DNA of 64,000 bases, taken from assembly GCA_963719885.1 (NCBI GenBank), contig CAVRDP010000011.1:124001-188000 (forward strand), given 5' to 3'. The stretch is from JANXQG01 sp963719885 (GTDB lineage: Bacteria; Planctomycetota; Planctomycetia; Pirellulales; Thermoguttaceae). The position numbers and the translations under genes are program-made. Position 1 is the first letter of the stretch. Each line of letters begins with the position of its first letter. The notes below the pieces were generated by a model that saw only the letters and a program-made list of their open reading frames with translations, was not told the origin of the DNA and made no database searches. Below, piece after piece: positions 38,912 to 48,333 of this stretch.

Positions 38912-39880
38912 ATGTCCTCAGCCCGCGTGTATATCGTACTGGCCACCTACCAGGGCGAAACCTACCTTCCGGAATTGCTGCAGAGCATCCGGACCCAGTG
39001 GCATACCGACTGGACCTTGCTCGTCCGCGATGACGGCAGCAGCGACGCCACGCGGCAAATCCTGCATCAAGCAACCCTGCAAGATCGGCGGATCATCGTT
39101 GCCAAGTACGATGGCCTGCGACGCGGCGCGGTGGACAATTTTGCCTGGCTCCTCCAACAGGCCTGGCACGCCGGGGCCGACTATGTCCTGTTGGCCGATC
39201 AAGACGACATCTGGCAGATTAACAAAGTCGCCCGGCAAGTACATGCCCTACGGGAAGCCGAAACGGACGGTGCGCGCGAGGTTCCGCGCTTGGTCTATTG
39301 CGATGCCGCGGTGGTCGACGCCGCACGACGACCGGCGCATGCTTCGTTCCTGCGTCAGAACCGGCTACCCCACGGTTCCGGCCGGCCGTTGAAGACGTTG
39401 TTGGGCCGCAGCTTCGCCTTGGGATGTACTTGTGCCGTGAATCGACCGCTCCTGGAATTTGCCTTGCCGCTGCCCGAGGCCGCGGCTTCGCACGATTGGT
39501 GGCTGGCCCTCTGTGCGGCCAGTATGGGCCAGATTACGTGCCTCGATGCCGCGTTGCTGGAGTATCGCCGTCACGCGGCCAGCGTCAGCCGGGCGGCCTT
39601 TTGGAACGTATTCCACGGCAACCGGGAGGGCTGGCGGCGGCGGTGGCAGATCGGTTGGAAGAGCTTCTTGCGATCGCTCGAACAGGCCAAGGCGCTGCGC
39701 GACCGCTTGCGAGAGCGGAACATCGACGCCGGCCGCGAGGGCGAGTTGCTCGAGGCCTTCTGCCGGATCGTGGAGCAGCCCGGCCGATGGCGGAGGGTTT
39801 GGGACTTGCACCGCCTGGGCGTCGCCGCGCTCGATTGGCCGCGGCGGCTGTTGTTCGATGGGTGCCTGCTGCTCCGCTAG
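38912..39880 (+). CDS. Family 2 glycosyltransferase
   Basis: 322 residues from ATG 38912; the frame is open upstream through the IS end but without homology. The GT2 core has VLATYQGETYLPELL, the nucleotide-binding DDGSSD and the metal-binding ADQDDIW. SHDWWLALCA is the acceptor-side acidic motif. It resembles rhamnosyl-type transferases of cell-surface polysaccharide clusters, but it stands alone here. Its upstream region may have been altered by the transposon insertion, which ends about 50 bases before the start. Confidence 0.9.
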   Translation: MSSARVYIVLATYQGETYLPELLQSIRTQWHTDWTLLVRDDGSSDATRQILHQATLQDRRIIVAKYDGLRRGAVDNFAWLLQQAWHAGADYVLLADQDDIWQINKVARQVHALREAETDGAREVPRLVYCDAAVVDAARRPAHASFLRQNRLPHGSGRPLKTLLGRSFALGCTCAVNRPLLEFALPLPEAAASHDWWLALCAASMGQITCLDAALLEYRRHAASVSRAAFWNVFHGNREGWRRRWQIGWKSFLRSLEQAKALRDRLRERNIDAGREGELLEAFCRIVEQPGRWRRVWDLHRLGVAALDWPRRLLFDGCLLLR

Positions 39881-40125
39881 CGCGTCTTTGGTTGGACTTG
39901 TGTTGCGCCCGGCTGATCTCCCTAACGGGACCTGCACATGGCGTTTGACGCGGCAGCGGCCAGAGATTAGCATCTGGGTTGGGGCCTGCCATTGGGTGCC
40001 ATCGGATACCGTTCGCGCACCATACGCGGCGCCATATTCGTATGATCATGGTCGGTGGCGGTGTGCATGATTGCCAGTGCCGGCCCACCTGACTGAAGTG
40101 GCTGGAATTCTCTTTAGAAGTCGCC

Positions 40126-40671
40126 ATGGAACTTCTCCTCGTGCTGTTGGCGTTCGGCTTCGCGTGGCTGTCCACGTGGCTGTCGGCGAAGTGGGTGCTG
40201 GGGCCGCTGGACCGCGCGGCGAAGAACCGGAACTATCCCATTCAGTTCTCTTTGTCCGACGTTCTTTGTCTCTTCGTGCAAGTCCAACTCGCGCTCGCTG
40301 GCCCCGCCATTCTGTTGCGCGCGACGGAAGAAAAGGCGCAGGTCGTGGGAATAACTATCGCGATTGTGGCCGTGGCCCTTGTGCTCCTGGTGTGGTGGAC
40401 GGGCGTGCGGACGCTTTCCCGGGCCGGAGTCCACGGCACGATCGGCCGCATCACGACGCTTACGGTCATAATTCCCTTCGGCTACACCTTTTCACTTGCC
40501 ATACCGGCTGTAGCGATCATGATCGCCGCCTTATTCGACGGCCCTCAGCGGGAACTGCCGCGGGCGGAGTTCCTCTTGCTGGTCGAGTTGACGATGGTCC
40601 TGCTCGTGATTGGCATGGGTTTCGTCACGCGCAAAATCCTCGCCGCCGCCGAGCGACAGCGGCGCAAATGA
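40126..40671 (+). CDS. Hypothetical membrane protein
   Basis: 181 residues with about five hydrophobic segments (MELLLVLLAFGFAWLSTWL, IAIVAVALVLLVWW, LAIPAVAIMIAALF, ELTMVLLVIGMGFV among them). The C-terminus is basic (AAAERQRRK). No family recognised. The start ATG 40126 places the first helix at the N-terminus. Confidence 0.65.
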   Translation: MELLLVLLAFGFAWLSTWLSAKWVLGPLDRAAKNRNYPIQFSLSDVLCLFVQVQLALAGPAILLRATEEKAQVVGITIAIVAVALVLLVWWTGVRTLSRAGVHGTIGRITTLTVIIPFGYTFSLAIPAVAIMIAALFDGPQRELPRAEFLLLVELTMVLLVIGMGFVTRKILAAAERQRRK

Positions 40672-40750
40672 CGTTGTGCGATTTCGGGAAACAACCGGTG
40701 GCTAGCCCCCCTGAAAAGCGGTGGCAAGCCACCGCACTCCAAAGGCGGCC

Positions 40751-41614
40751 CTACCGTCCCAGCGTTTGCAGCACGCTCTGGAACGTGAACGTCGCCTTGA
40801 AGCGGCGGTCGAGTTCCTTGGCCTTCTCGTGCAAGGCGGCCGCGGTGGCCCGCGTCTTGTCCCACGTGCAGACCACGATCATGTTGGGTGTCGAGGCCCG
40901 GAAGGTATAGGTCTGGGGGTAAACGCTGCGGATCATGGCAAGGTCATCGTTGGTGCCCTGGTGGATGTTCAGATTGATGACCACGACGCCGTCCGGCGTA
41001 AGATGCTCGCGGAGGCCCTTGTAGAACTCGATCGTTTTCAGCCGCAGCGGCTGGCCCGTGGCGTCGGTCTTCTCCGACGGCTTGAGGAAGGCGTCCATGT
41101 AGATCACGTCGTAGCGGGTCGCGTTGGCCTTGAAGTACTTGAAGGCATCTTCCGTGATGATGCGCGTGTTCTTCCGCGTGCGGACGTCGAAGTACTTGTC
41201 GGCCAGTTGCACGACCTTCTCGTCGATCTCGACGGCGTCGACCTGGACTTCCGCGTCGTAGTGTTCGTAGAAATGGACCATGGCCCCGCCGCCGAGACCG
41301 ACGATCAGCACCTGTTTCTGTTCGGGCATGAAGAAGTAGCTGGCGAACATCAACCGGCTGTAGTGCGTCACCAACTCGTAAGGCTGCTTCAGGTTGCAGA
41401 CCGTTTGGACCACTTCCAGGCCGTTGTCGCGGACGAAGTTCATCGACCGCATGCCGTGCTGACGGCGAACGATAATGTGCGAGTACTCGCTCTTGACGTC
41501 GGCCTCGATCGCGCCCGTTCCCAGACCGGCCGCGTCGACGACCATGAGTACATGGTGCCCGGGCCAGGAATTCAGTACGGCCAGAACGAGAAGGACGATG
41601 GGAAATTTCTTCAT
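40751..41614 (-). CDS. Spermidine synthase-like methyltransferase-fold protein with 21-bp insertion
   Basis: 287 residues. The nucleotide-binding fold is clear: QVLIVGLGGGAMVHFYEH, VDAVEIDEKVVQLADKYF, DAFKYFKANATRYDVIYMDAF. This is the polyamine synthase superfamily; the family includes many non-polyamine members, and the N-terminal signal-like helix (FPIVLLVLAVLNSW) suggests an exported or anchored protein. Residues GHHVLMV right after the signal region are encoded by a copy of the 21-bp palindromic element (41540-41560), seven extra residues added in frame. Intact. Confidence 0.85.
   Translation of the reverse strand: MKKFPIVLLVLAVLNSWPGHHVLMVVDAAGLGTGAIEADVKSEYSHIIVRRQHGMRSMNFVRDNGLEVVQTVCNLKQPYELVTHYSRLMFASYFFMPEQKQVLIVGLGGGAMVHFYEHYDAEVQVDAVEIDEKVVQLADKYFDVRTRKNTRIITEDAFKYFKANATRYDVIYMDAFLKPSEKTDATGQPLRLKTIEFYKGLREHLTPDGVVVINLNIHQGTNDDLAMIRSVYPQTYTFRASTPNMIVVCTWDKTRATAAALHEKAKELDRRFKATFTFQSVLQTLGR
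41540..41560. repeat. 21-bp palindromic element, copy in spermidine synthase-like gene
   Basis: On the minus strand GGGCACCATGTACTCATGGTC: arms ACCATG/CATGGT around TACT. It encodes GHHVLMV in the host gene, without frame change. Confidence 0.85.
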
Positions 41615-41630
41615 GGGTCGCTTGTCAGTT

Positions 41631-41711
41631 GGCGGACGGCACTCGGAGAGTGCCTGCTACTTTGCCGGACGGCACTCCGACCACGAGTACATGGTGCCCG
41701 GTGCCTGCTAC
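41631..41711. repeat. Two 30-bp hairpin repeats, the second interrupted
   Basis: 41631-41660 is an intact copy with stem GGCACTC/GAGTGCC and loop GGA. A second copy begins at 41664 (GCCGGACGGCACTCC) and resumes at 41700 (GGTGCCTGCTAC); its apex is occupied by a copy of the 21-bp palindromic element. Confidence 0.8.
41679..41699. repeat. 21-bp palindromic element nested in a hairpin repeat
   Basis: GACCACGAGTACATGGTGCCC, one mismatch from consensus, lies at the apex of the second hairpin repeat between the spermidine synthase-like gene and fetB. Confidence 0.8.
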
Positions 41712-41715
41712 TTTA

Positions 41716-42549
41716 TTATACCTTCCGCAATCGGCCCGGTTGGAACTGGTGATCGGCGGTGAAGAGGCGGCGATAGCCCAGGAGAACGACGCTGAAAGTG
41801 CCCAGCGACGTGCCTGCCGCCATGAGGAACATGATCATGATCTGGTAGCGGGCGGCCTGGCCGGGATCCTGTCCGGCGATCATCTGTCCGGTCATCATGC
41901 CGGGCAGGCTGACCAGTCCGGCGACCATCATCGTATTGATGGTAGGGACCATGCCGACGCGAACGGCCTGTTGGACGGCCCAGCGGCCCGACTCCCAGCG
42001 GGTCGCTCCCAGGGCCAGGAGGGTTTCGACCTGGTCGCGCTTGGAGGCCAACTCGTGGGTCAGGCGGTCGAGGCTCAGCGAAACGGCGCTGATCGTGTTG
42101 CCCAGGATCATGCCCAATAGCGGTATGGCGTAGCGCGGATTGTACCATGAGGGGAGTTCGCCCGCCTCGACCATGAGTACATGGTGCCCGACCTGCACGA
42201 TGCCGAACAGCGCGATGGCCGTCATCAGCCAGCTCGTGGCCCACATCGAGATGATGCTGTCGACCCATATTCCGTCGTAGCGGTGGTCGTTCCGCCGCAC
42301 GGCCGAGATGCCGGCAATGAGCGTCATGGCCGACATCATGGCCAGCACGAAGTACCAGGCCCGCCCCGGCTCGAAGAGCCATCTCAGTACGTAGCCGATC
42401 AAGAGCAGTTGGGTCGTGGTGCGGACGGCTGCCAGCAAGAGTCGCCGGCCCAGGCCCAGGCGGAGCGCGGCCGAGATCGAGGCGCTGATCAGGATCAGCG
42501 ACACGGCCACCGATAATTGCCAGGCGGTAAGTTCGATCGGTTGTTGCAT
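41716..42549 (-). CDS. fetB: Iron export ABC transporter permease FetB
   Basis: 277 residues from ATG 42549, three bases from the fetA stop. FetB is the membrane part of the FetAB exporter that relieves iron stress. Hydrophobic segments run the whole length; conserved parts are NPRYAIPLLGMILGNTISA, LGATRWESGRWAVQQAVR and SLPGMMTGQMIAGQDP. GHHVLMV, encoded by the 21-bp element at 42169-42189, is inserted in a loop before EAGELPSWYNPRY, in frame. Homologues I recall lack those residues. Cotranscribed with fetA. Confidence 0.92.
   Translation of the reverse strand: MQQPIELTAWQLSVAVSLILISASISAALRLGLGRRLLLAAVRTTTQLLLIGYVLRWLFEPGRAWYFVLAMMSAMTLIAGISAVRRNDHRYDGIWVDSIISMWATSWLMTAIALFGIVQVGHHVLMVEAGELPSWYNPRYAIPLLGMILGNTISAVSLSLDRLTHELASKRDQVETLLALGATRWESGRWAVQQAVRVGMVPTINTMMVAGLVSLPGMMTGQMIAGQDPGQAARYQIMIMFLMAAGTSLGTFSVVLLGYRRLFTADHQFQPGRLRKV
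42169..42189. repeat. 21-bp palindromic element, copy in fetB
   Basis: Exact consensus on the minus strand, encoding GHHVLMV in fetB between two membrane segments, frame retained. Confidence 0.85.
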
Positions 42550-42551
42550 GG

Positions 42552-43226
42552 TCACTTGAGTCGCCCGGCCTCGATATGGATCGCCGTCCGGCCGACGCGC
42601 TGGGCTTGGGACTCGTTGTGGCTGACCCAAATCATGGCCCGACCGGCGCTGTGGGCCAGCCAGCAGTCGATCAGTTGCTCGACGGCGGTTGCGGCCGGGC
42701 CGTCCAAGGCGGCCGTCGGCTCGTCGAGGAGCAAGATCGTGGGATCGAGTTGCAACGCCCGCACCAGGGCCGTAATCTGGATCTCGCCGCCGGAGAGCTC
42801 GGCGACCTTCTTTTCCAGGAAGGCCGCGTCGCGTTCCAGGCCGGAAAGCAGTTCGACTACCCGCTGGCGATCAAACTTCCGTCGACCATGAGTACATGGT
42901 GCCCGATGAACCTTCAGGGCATAAGGTCTGCGCAAGGCGGCCTCCACCGTATCCTCGATCAAGGCCGCTCGCTGATGAAGGTATATAACCGACGCTCTAT
43001 AGTGGGGTATCGCATCGTGATGAACGGTCTGGCCGCGGTAGCGAACGTCGCCCCGATCCAATGGATCCAGCCGGGCCAACGCCCGCAAAAGGAGCGTTTT
43101 CCCCGCTCCCGAGGGGCCGGTCAGGACGAGCCGGGCCCCCGGTTCGATCGCCAGGGTAATGTCGTCCAAGAGCCATGCGCGGCCATCCGGGTGACGGCGG
43201 CCTATATGATCGGCTTCCAGGAGCAT
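42552..43226 (-). CDS. fetA: Iron export ABC transporter ATP-binding protein FetA
   Basis: 224 residues. Walker A is GPSGAGKTLLLRAL, the signature LSGGEIQITALVRAL, and Walker B ILLLDEPTAALD with the following His switch (VSHNE). It pairs with FetB directly downstream. Between VHR and KFDRQRVVELLSG the 21-bp element adds APCTHGR, read in a different frame from the other copies; the region is the helical part between Walker A and the signature motif. Whether the ATPase tolerates the insert is untested, but no stop or shift results. Confidence 0.92.
   Translation of the reverse strand: MLLEADHIGRRHPDGRAWLLDDITLAIEPGARLVLTGPSGAGKTLLLRALARLDPLDRGDVRYRGQTVHHDAIPHYRASVIYLHQRAALIEDTVEAALRRPYALKVHRAPCTHGRRKFDRQRVVELLSGLERDAAFLEKKVAELSGGEIQITALVRALQLDPTILLLDEPTAALDGPAATAVEQLIDCWLAHSAGRAMIWVSHNESQAQRVGRTAIHIEAGRLK
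42884..42904. repeat. 21-bp palindromic element, copy in fetA
   Basis: Exact consensus, read in frame 2 (APCTHGR) rather than frame 1. Confidence 0.85.
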
Positions 43227-43330
43227 TATGGCATCTTGTCGGACGAGGGCGGGAATACGACAATATCAGTTTACAACGATCAGCGCCAGACTCCAACGGG
43301 TCTGCCGCAGGGCCCCGGAGTCGATAAAAC

Positions 43331-43618
43331 ATGAAGGTTGTGCCCCTGGACGACAAAGTGGTCATTAAGCGGCTCGATTCCGAAGAAATGACGGCGGGTG
43401 GAATCCTGCTGCCTGATGCAGCGCGGGAGAAACCGCAGCAGGGACGTGTCTTATCGGTAGGCGACGGGCGGTTGCTCTCTTCAGGCAGCCGCGCCCCGCA
43501 TCAGGTGAGCGAGGGAGATCGAGTCCTCTTTCAACGCTGGGCCGGCGCCGAAGTGGTGATCAACGGGCAGGAACTGTTGATCCTCAGCGAAGAAGAGATC
43601 CTTGCGATCGTGACGTAG
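43331..43618 (+). CDS. groES: Co-chaperonin GroES
   Basis: 95 residues. The family pattern is clear: VVPLDDKVVIKRLDSEE, TAGGILLPDAA (mobile loop that contacts GroEL), GRVLSVGDGR and EGDRVLFQRWAG. Ends EEEILAIVT. No groEL lies next to it, unlike the usual operon, so it serves a chaperonin encoded elsewhere or is an extra copy. Divergent from fetA, 104 bases between starts. Confidence 0.93.
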   Translation: MKVVPLDDKVVIKRLDSEEMTAGGILLPDAAREKPQQGRVLSVGDGRLLSSGSRAPHQVSEGDRVLFQRWAGAEVVINGQELLILSEEEILAIVT

Positions 43619-43709
43619 GATTCAGCTTGGATCTGCGGAATTCTCGGGCTGGCCTACTGGTCCCGGAACGTCCAGTTCCAGATCCGCGTTCATCCGCGTA
43701 ATTCGCGGT

Positions 43710-43886
43710 TCATCGCATATAACGGCTCATCAAAATTACTTCCGTGGCTTCGTAGCAAGCTGCGATCGCGAGGACGATGGCCACCAGGGCCATCGCCTTC
43801 AAGTTCATCATCAGCGCGGAGCCATAGCGGCGCCACACTCCGACGCCCTTATTGCCATCGAACGAGTAGGCCTCCGACCAAAGCAC
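43710..43886 (-). CDS. Small membrane ORF directly after the radical SAM gene
   Basis: The base after the radical SAM stop begins a GTG codon of an open 58-codon frame in the same phase: LWSEAYSFDGNKGVGVWRR, then a hydrophobic helix (MALVAIVLAIAACYEA) and SRYMR. Either a separate small protein, started at GTG or at an internal Met, or the C-terminus of the radical SAM protein beyond an in-frame TAG. No family recognised. Confidence 0.35.
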   Translation of the reverse strand: MLWSEAYSFDGNKGVGVWRRYGSALMMNLKAMALVAIVLAIAACYEATEVILMSRYMR

Positions 43887-45341
43887 CTATTTTATCTTAC
43901 TGGGAAGAAACGACTCCTTCGCATTGTAGCATTCCGGATGGCTGCCCACAATTTTACCGAGCCACTTGCGCAGCTTGTGGGCAAACTGCGTGGCGATGAG
44001 CAGCGTGAGGAAGACGGGGACCGTCATCAGGGCTCTGGTCCTCACGCGCCAATTCAAGAGCCGCACCAGTTTGATCACCACGCATGCCACCTGCCACGGG
44101 GTGTGGAACCGCCGATCGATCTGCTTGCGCAGATTCGCAATGTGCTCGGCCGAGTAGGCGTCGCTATAGACGTAGCCGTCGCTGCCGACGTGGTAGCTGG
44201 GCGTCTCTTCGACCAGTTCGCGCAGGCCGGAGTACGGCTCGACCCGTAGCCGGGAGACGTGGACCAAATCGACACCGATCGACCGGGCGAACGATGCCGT
44301 GGAGAGCATCTGTTCTTCGCTCTCGCCGATGTTGCCCACGATGAAATAGGCGTTGATCACCATCTGCGACTTGCGCAGCACTTCGAACCGCGCGCGGACC
44401 TGGGCGATGGTAAATCCCTTGCCCATCGACTTGAGGGTCGCGTCTTGCGTCGACTCGACGCCCACCAATAAGGCGATGAACCCGGCCTGCCGCATCTTGT
44501 CGAGCACGTCGGGGCGTTCGGCGATCTCCAGCCGGGCGTTGACGATGTAGTGTTTCCGTATTCCTTTGGCGATCAGCAGGTCGCAGATCGCGACCACGCG
44601 GTCCGGCTGGTAGGTGAACACGTCGTCGACGAACATCACCAGGTCGGAGTCGATCCGCTCGATCTCGCGGACGATCGACTCGGGCGACCGCGGCGTCCAG
44701 CAGCGCTTCACGCCCCAGGGGTTGATCGCGAAGTTGCAAAACTTGCAATTGAACGGACAACCCCGCGAAGCGGCGACCTGGTCGATCGTGATCCCCAGGC
44801 TCACTCCCTTGCTCGTCATATAGTACGCATGGCGACGCAAGTCCCGAGCGGGCATCAGATCGTCGTCCAAGGGGGCGTTGTCCCGCGGCGGATTGAAGAC
44901 CAATTGGCCGTCGTGGCCGCGGTAGGCCAGGCCGGCGATCGCTGACCACGGGCGGCCCTCGGCGATCTCGGCAATCGCCTGCTCGCCATCGCCGCAGATC
45001 ACGGCGTCCGCGTGCGGACACACTTCCAGCCAGTGACGCGGATTCTCGGTCGCCGTCCGTCCGCCCAGAATCGTCATTAACCCCGGCGGCAAGGCGTTGA
45101 TGTCGTCCTGGATCTGGCGTGTGTCCTCCGGCCAGTTGATGGAATAACAGACCAGGTCGGTCTCCGGCCTGAGGAACGGCTGCGTACTGGGCCGGCGTTC
45201 ATGGCGGAAGTTGACCAGCTCAATCCGCCCGGCATACGGGCGGAGCGCGGCGGCCACGTACTCTAACCCCAACGGTGGGAAGGACGTTCTGGAACTGCCC
45301 GTCCGCCGGTAGGGAAAAACGCATAGGATGTGTTGAAACAT
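43887..45341 (-). CDS. B12-binding domain radical SAM protein
   Basis: 484 residues from ATG 45341; the frame is open to 45584, but homology starts at MFQHILCVFPYRRTG. Residues about 20-165 form a cobalamin-binding domain (VCYSINWP, TILGGRTATENP, ADAVICGDGEQAI). The radical SAM cluster motif is CPFNCKFC (Cys195, Cys199, Cys202), followed by FVDDVFTY and VGVEST. Members of this class methylate or rearrange lipids, antibiotics and phosphonates; substrate unknown. C-terminal hydrophobic stretch (VPVFLTLLIATQF) suggests membrane contact. Intact. Confidence 0.9.
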   Translation of the reverse strand: MFQHILCVFPYRRTGSSRTSFPPLGLEYVAAALRPYAGRIELVNFRHERRPSTQPFLRPETDLVCYSINWPEDTRQIQDDINALPPGLMTILGGRTATENPRHWLEVCPHADAVICGDGEQAIAEIAEGRPWSAIAGLAYRGHDGQLVFNPPRDNAPLDDDLMPARDLRRHAYYMTSKGVSLGITIDQVAASRGCPFNCKFCNFAINPWGVKRCWTPRSPESIVREIERIDSDLVMFVDDVFTYQPDRVVAICDLLIAKGIRKHYIVNARLEIAERPDVLDKMRQAGFIALLVGVESTQDATLKSMGKGFTIAQVRARFEVLRKSQMVINAYFIVGNIGESEEQMLSTASFARSIGVDLVHVSRLRVEPYSGLRELVEETPSYHVGSDGYVYSDAYSAEHIANLRKQIDRRFHTPWQVACVVIKLVRLLNWRVRTRALMTVPVFLTLLIATQFAHKLRKWLGKIVGSHPECYNAKESFLPSKIK

Positions 45342-45560
45342 GTCGCTTCGTTCCGGGTCGAGCCCGAACCGGCCATTCCGTTGGGGTGGTTCGCGCAGGA
45401 TAAGCACGCATTTTATTCCGCCCAGGCCAACTGACCTACACCAAGTTGGGAACGAATATCCCGAGCTAGCACGGTCGAAGGTACGGAGGTATAATAGAAT
45501 GCTGTAAGATTTCCACGGCTGAATCGTGGCCCCTCTGTCTGCGCTGCCATTGGGTTGGTT

Positions 45561-48333
45561 ATGCGAAAAATTCATTTCTGGCATACGAGATCTATCGCAA
45601 TGCTTGCGATAGTGGTTTTCGGTTCCATGTATTTGGCACAGTCGGCCGAACCCAAGCCTGAAGCGGGGGCTAAATCGGTCAAGGTTCCGGCGGCCGCATC
45701 AAGTGCGGCCGGGCCCCTTGCGGCGCCGGCCCTCGTTCCGCTGTCGCCCTCGGCTGCCGAGAAAGACGCCTCTCTGCCGGAGGCCAAACCGGCTGCCAAG
45801 GAAGCCGCGGGATCGGCTCCCGAATCGCCTCGGCGGCGGCATGGCAGATCATCGAGGTCGGGCGGTTCCAGTTCGGCGCCCGAAGACGCTCCACCGCCTT
45901 TCCGCGGACACGATTCTTCGCCTGCCAAGAGTGCAACGGCCGAACCCACGCCCCAGTCGCTAACGTCCAAAGCCGAGAAGCCATCGGTAGCGGGCACTCC
46001 CGCGTTGCCGAAGAAGAAGGCGGAAAAACTCCGTTTCCAGTTCCGTTCCGAGCCTTGGAAAGACGTGCTCGATTGGTTTGCCAAGCAGGCCGATCTTTCC
46101 TTGGTCATTCCTGCAACCACTCCCCAGGGCACGTTCAACTATAGCGATGATACCCGCGATTATACGCCGGCCGAGGCCATCGATCTGCTGAATACGGTTC
46201 TGCAGACCCAAGGCTATATGCTCGTCCGCCACGAGCGGATGTTGATGCTTATCAACACTGAAGACCCAATTCCGCCAAACCTGGTGTCGACGGTCCCAGT
46301 GGAATCGTTGGATAGCCGAGGCGAGTCCGAACTGGTGAACGTGCCGCTTCAAGCTGACCAAGATCCGGCCCGAAGACATCGAGGCCGAAGTTCCCAAGCT
46401 GCTTGGATCGTATGGATCGGTCAAGGCCTTGGCCAAGTCGCAGGAGTTGTCCGTGACCGATACGGTGTGGCGACTGCGGACGGTCCGCGACTATCTGAAA
46501 GGCATCGAAGGACCGGAGGGAACGCTGTCTTCCGGACTGAAGACCTTCCACCTGAAATATGCCCGGCCCGAGGAAGCGCTGCCGATTCTCCGCCAGTTGC
46601 TGGAGATTCCCGAGGACAAGTTCGCGGCGGCCGACGGTTCGATCCGCGTTGCCCAAAAGGCCGACAGCGATCAATTGGACGTGAGCGGGCGGCCCGACAA
46701 AGTGGCCCGCGCCAGCGAAATCATCGAGAAACTCGACATGCCGCCCCCCGGCGCGGCAGGCGGCCAGCGCGGCCACGTCCGCACGCTGCCGATGAGCGAA
46801 GAGTCTGCCCGAGCGGCATTGCAACGAATCGAGCGGGTCTGGCCCGGCATGCGGCCAAACAAGATTCGCATCATCGGCCCTCCGGCCGGTAGCGGATCGA
46901 CCCCGGCAACCGGCGACTCCACGGAATCGCCGCGTGAATTGTCCGATCAGCCGCCGCACGATGCGGGATCCTCGACCGAAACGAAGAGGGCCCTGCCTTT
47001 GCGTGACCGGCGGCCGGCGGATTCGCCACGGTCGCCGGGGCCAACGCCGCGGCAGAAGCCTCAGGAAGGCCCCAAAGCAGAGCCCGCTGCCAAAGTGACG
47101 ATGGCCGCGCAAGGGTACCCGGGAAAGTTGTTCGGCGCCCGCATACTATGGGTTTCCAATCCTGTCCTTGTGGAGGCCGCCGTGGAAAGCAAATTGCCCG
47201 CCGAGACCGATCAGGCTCAGGCAGCAGATACCCATGGTCGGCCGGACGTACAACCGTCCGGAAAGGCGGCGGGGGAAGGCAAATCGCCGGCGCCGATTAT
47301 CGTGATCCCCGGTCCCAATGGTTTGACGATTACTTCCGAGGACCTTGAGGCCCTCGACGAATTCGAGCGCCTGCTGGCAACGGCCTCCGGCGGATCGAGC
47401 AATGGTCCGATGAGGGTTTTTTTCCTCAAGTACGCCAAGGCCCAAGACGTGGCGGAAGAGCTCGACAAGTTTCTCGCCGGCGGGGCGTCCGGATCGGATG
47501 GTTCTGCGGGCCGTAAGGCCTTGGTCACTGGTCCGGTCAAGATTACGCCCGAGGTCCGGCTCAATGCCCTGATGGTCGTGGCAAGCCGCGCCGATCAAGA
47601 CGCGATTGAGCAATTGCTCAATAAGGTGTTCGATCTGAAAGAAAGCCCGGAAGATGTCGCGGTATCGCCCAAACCGCGGATGATCCCCGTTGCCCATGCA
47701 CGGGCCAAAGACATTGCCGACGTGCTTAATCAGGTCTATGCCGATCGATTGATCGTTGCCCAGAACCAGCAGCAGCAAGGGCGCGGCGCGTTCCTGGCCT
47801 TGGCCATGCGGGGAATGGCCGGCGGTCCTGGCGGTGGCTTTGGCGGTGCCCCCGGCGGCGGTGGTTTTGGCGGTGGACGCGGGCAAAGCCAACGCGACAA
47901 CGCCAACCGCATCTCGGTCGGCGTCGACACCCGCACGAACACCCTCGTTGTCGCCGCAACCGATTCCGTATTCGAAGAAGTCAAGCAGTTGGTACAGGAA
48001 CTCGATCTTGCGGCGGCCGCGCAAAACGAAACGGTGCGGGTGGTCACCTTGCATCGCAACAGCGCGGCGGCGGTGGGGAAGGCCTTGGCGGCTTTTGCCG
48101 GCGACGCCGTGCAAACAAGCACTTCCATGACGAACGCTTCCGCCGCCAACGCCAATAACAACACGAACGCTGCATCGCAGCCCTGGTGGGCCAACCGAGG
48201 GGCCGGCGGCACGCCCGGCGGGCAACCGTCGATGGGCGCAGGCAGGCCGTTCGGCGGCAATTTTTCGCCCTTCCAAGGCGGCGGTTCTGGCGGCCGGCGA
48301 TCGCGATTCTCGCAGGGTGGTCCCGGGCAATAG
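45561..48333 (+). pseudogene. Secretin N-domain-like protein without pore domain, one frameshift
   Basis: ATG 45561 opens a signal peptide (RSIAMLAIVVFGSMYLA) and an Ala/Pro-rich region. The first part reaches an N0/STN-type domain (FRSEPWKDVLDWFAKQADL, YTPAEAIDLLNTVLQTQGY). Near 46348 the frame changes and continues as FKLTKIRPEDIEAEVPKLL. Several secretin N-type repeats follow (FFLKYAKAQDVAEELDKF, IPVAHARAKDIADVLNQVY, VRVVTLHRNSAAAVGKAL), with a Gly-rich run. It ends in a low-complexity tail (GGSGGRRSRFSQGG) with no beta-barrel pore domain, so it cannot be an ordinary type II secretin. Such N-domain-only proteins are common in planctomycetes; role unknown. Confidence 0.78.

Noticed and set aside
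40020..40060. Possible further copy of the 21-bp palindrome (ATGATCATGGTCGG)
   Set aside because: Only one arm matches; the other is too different to count.
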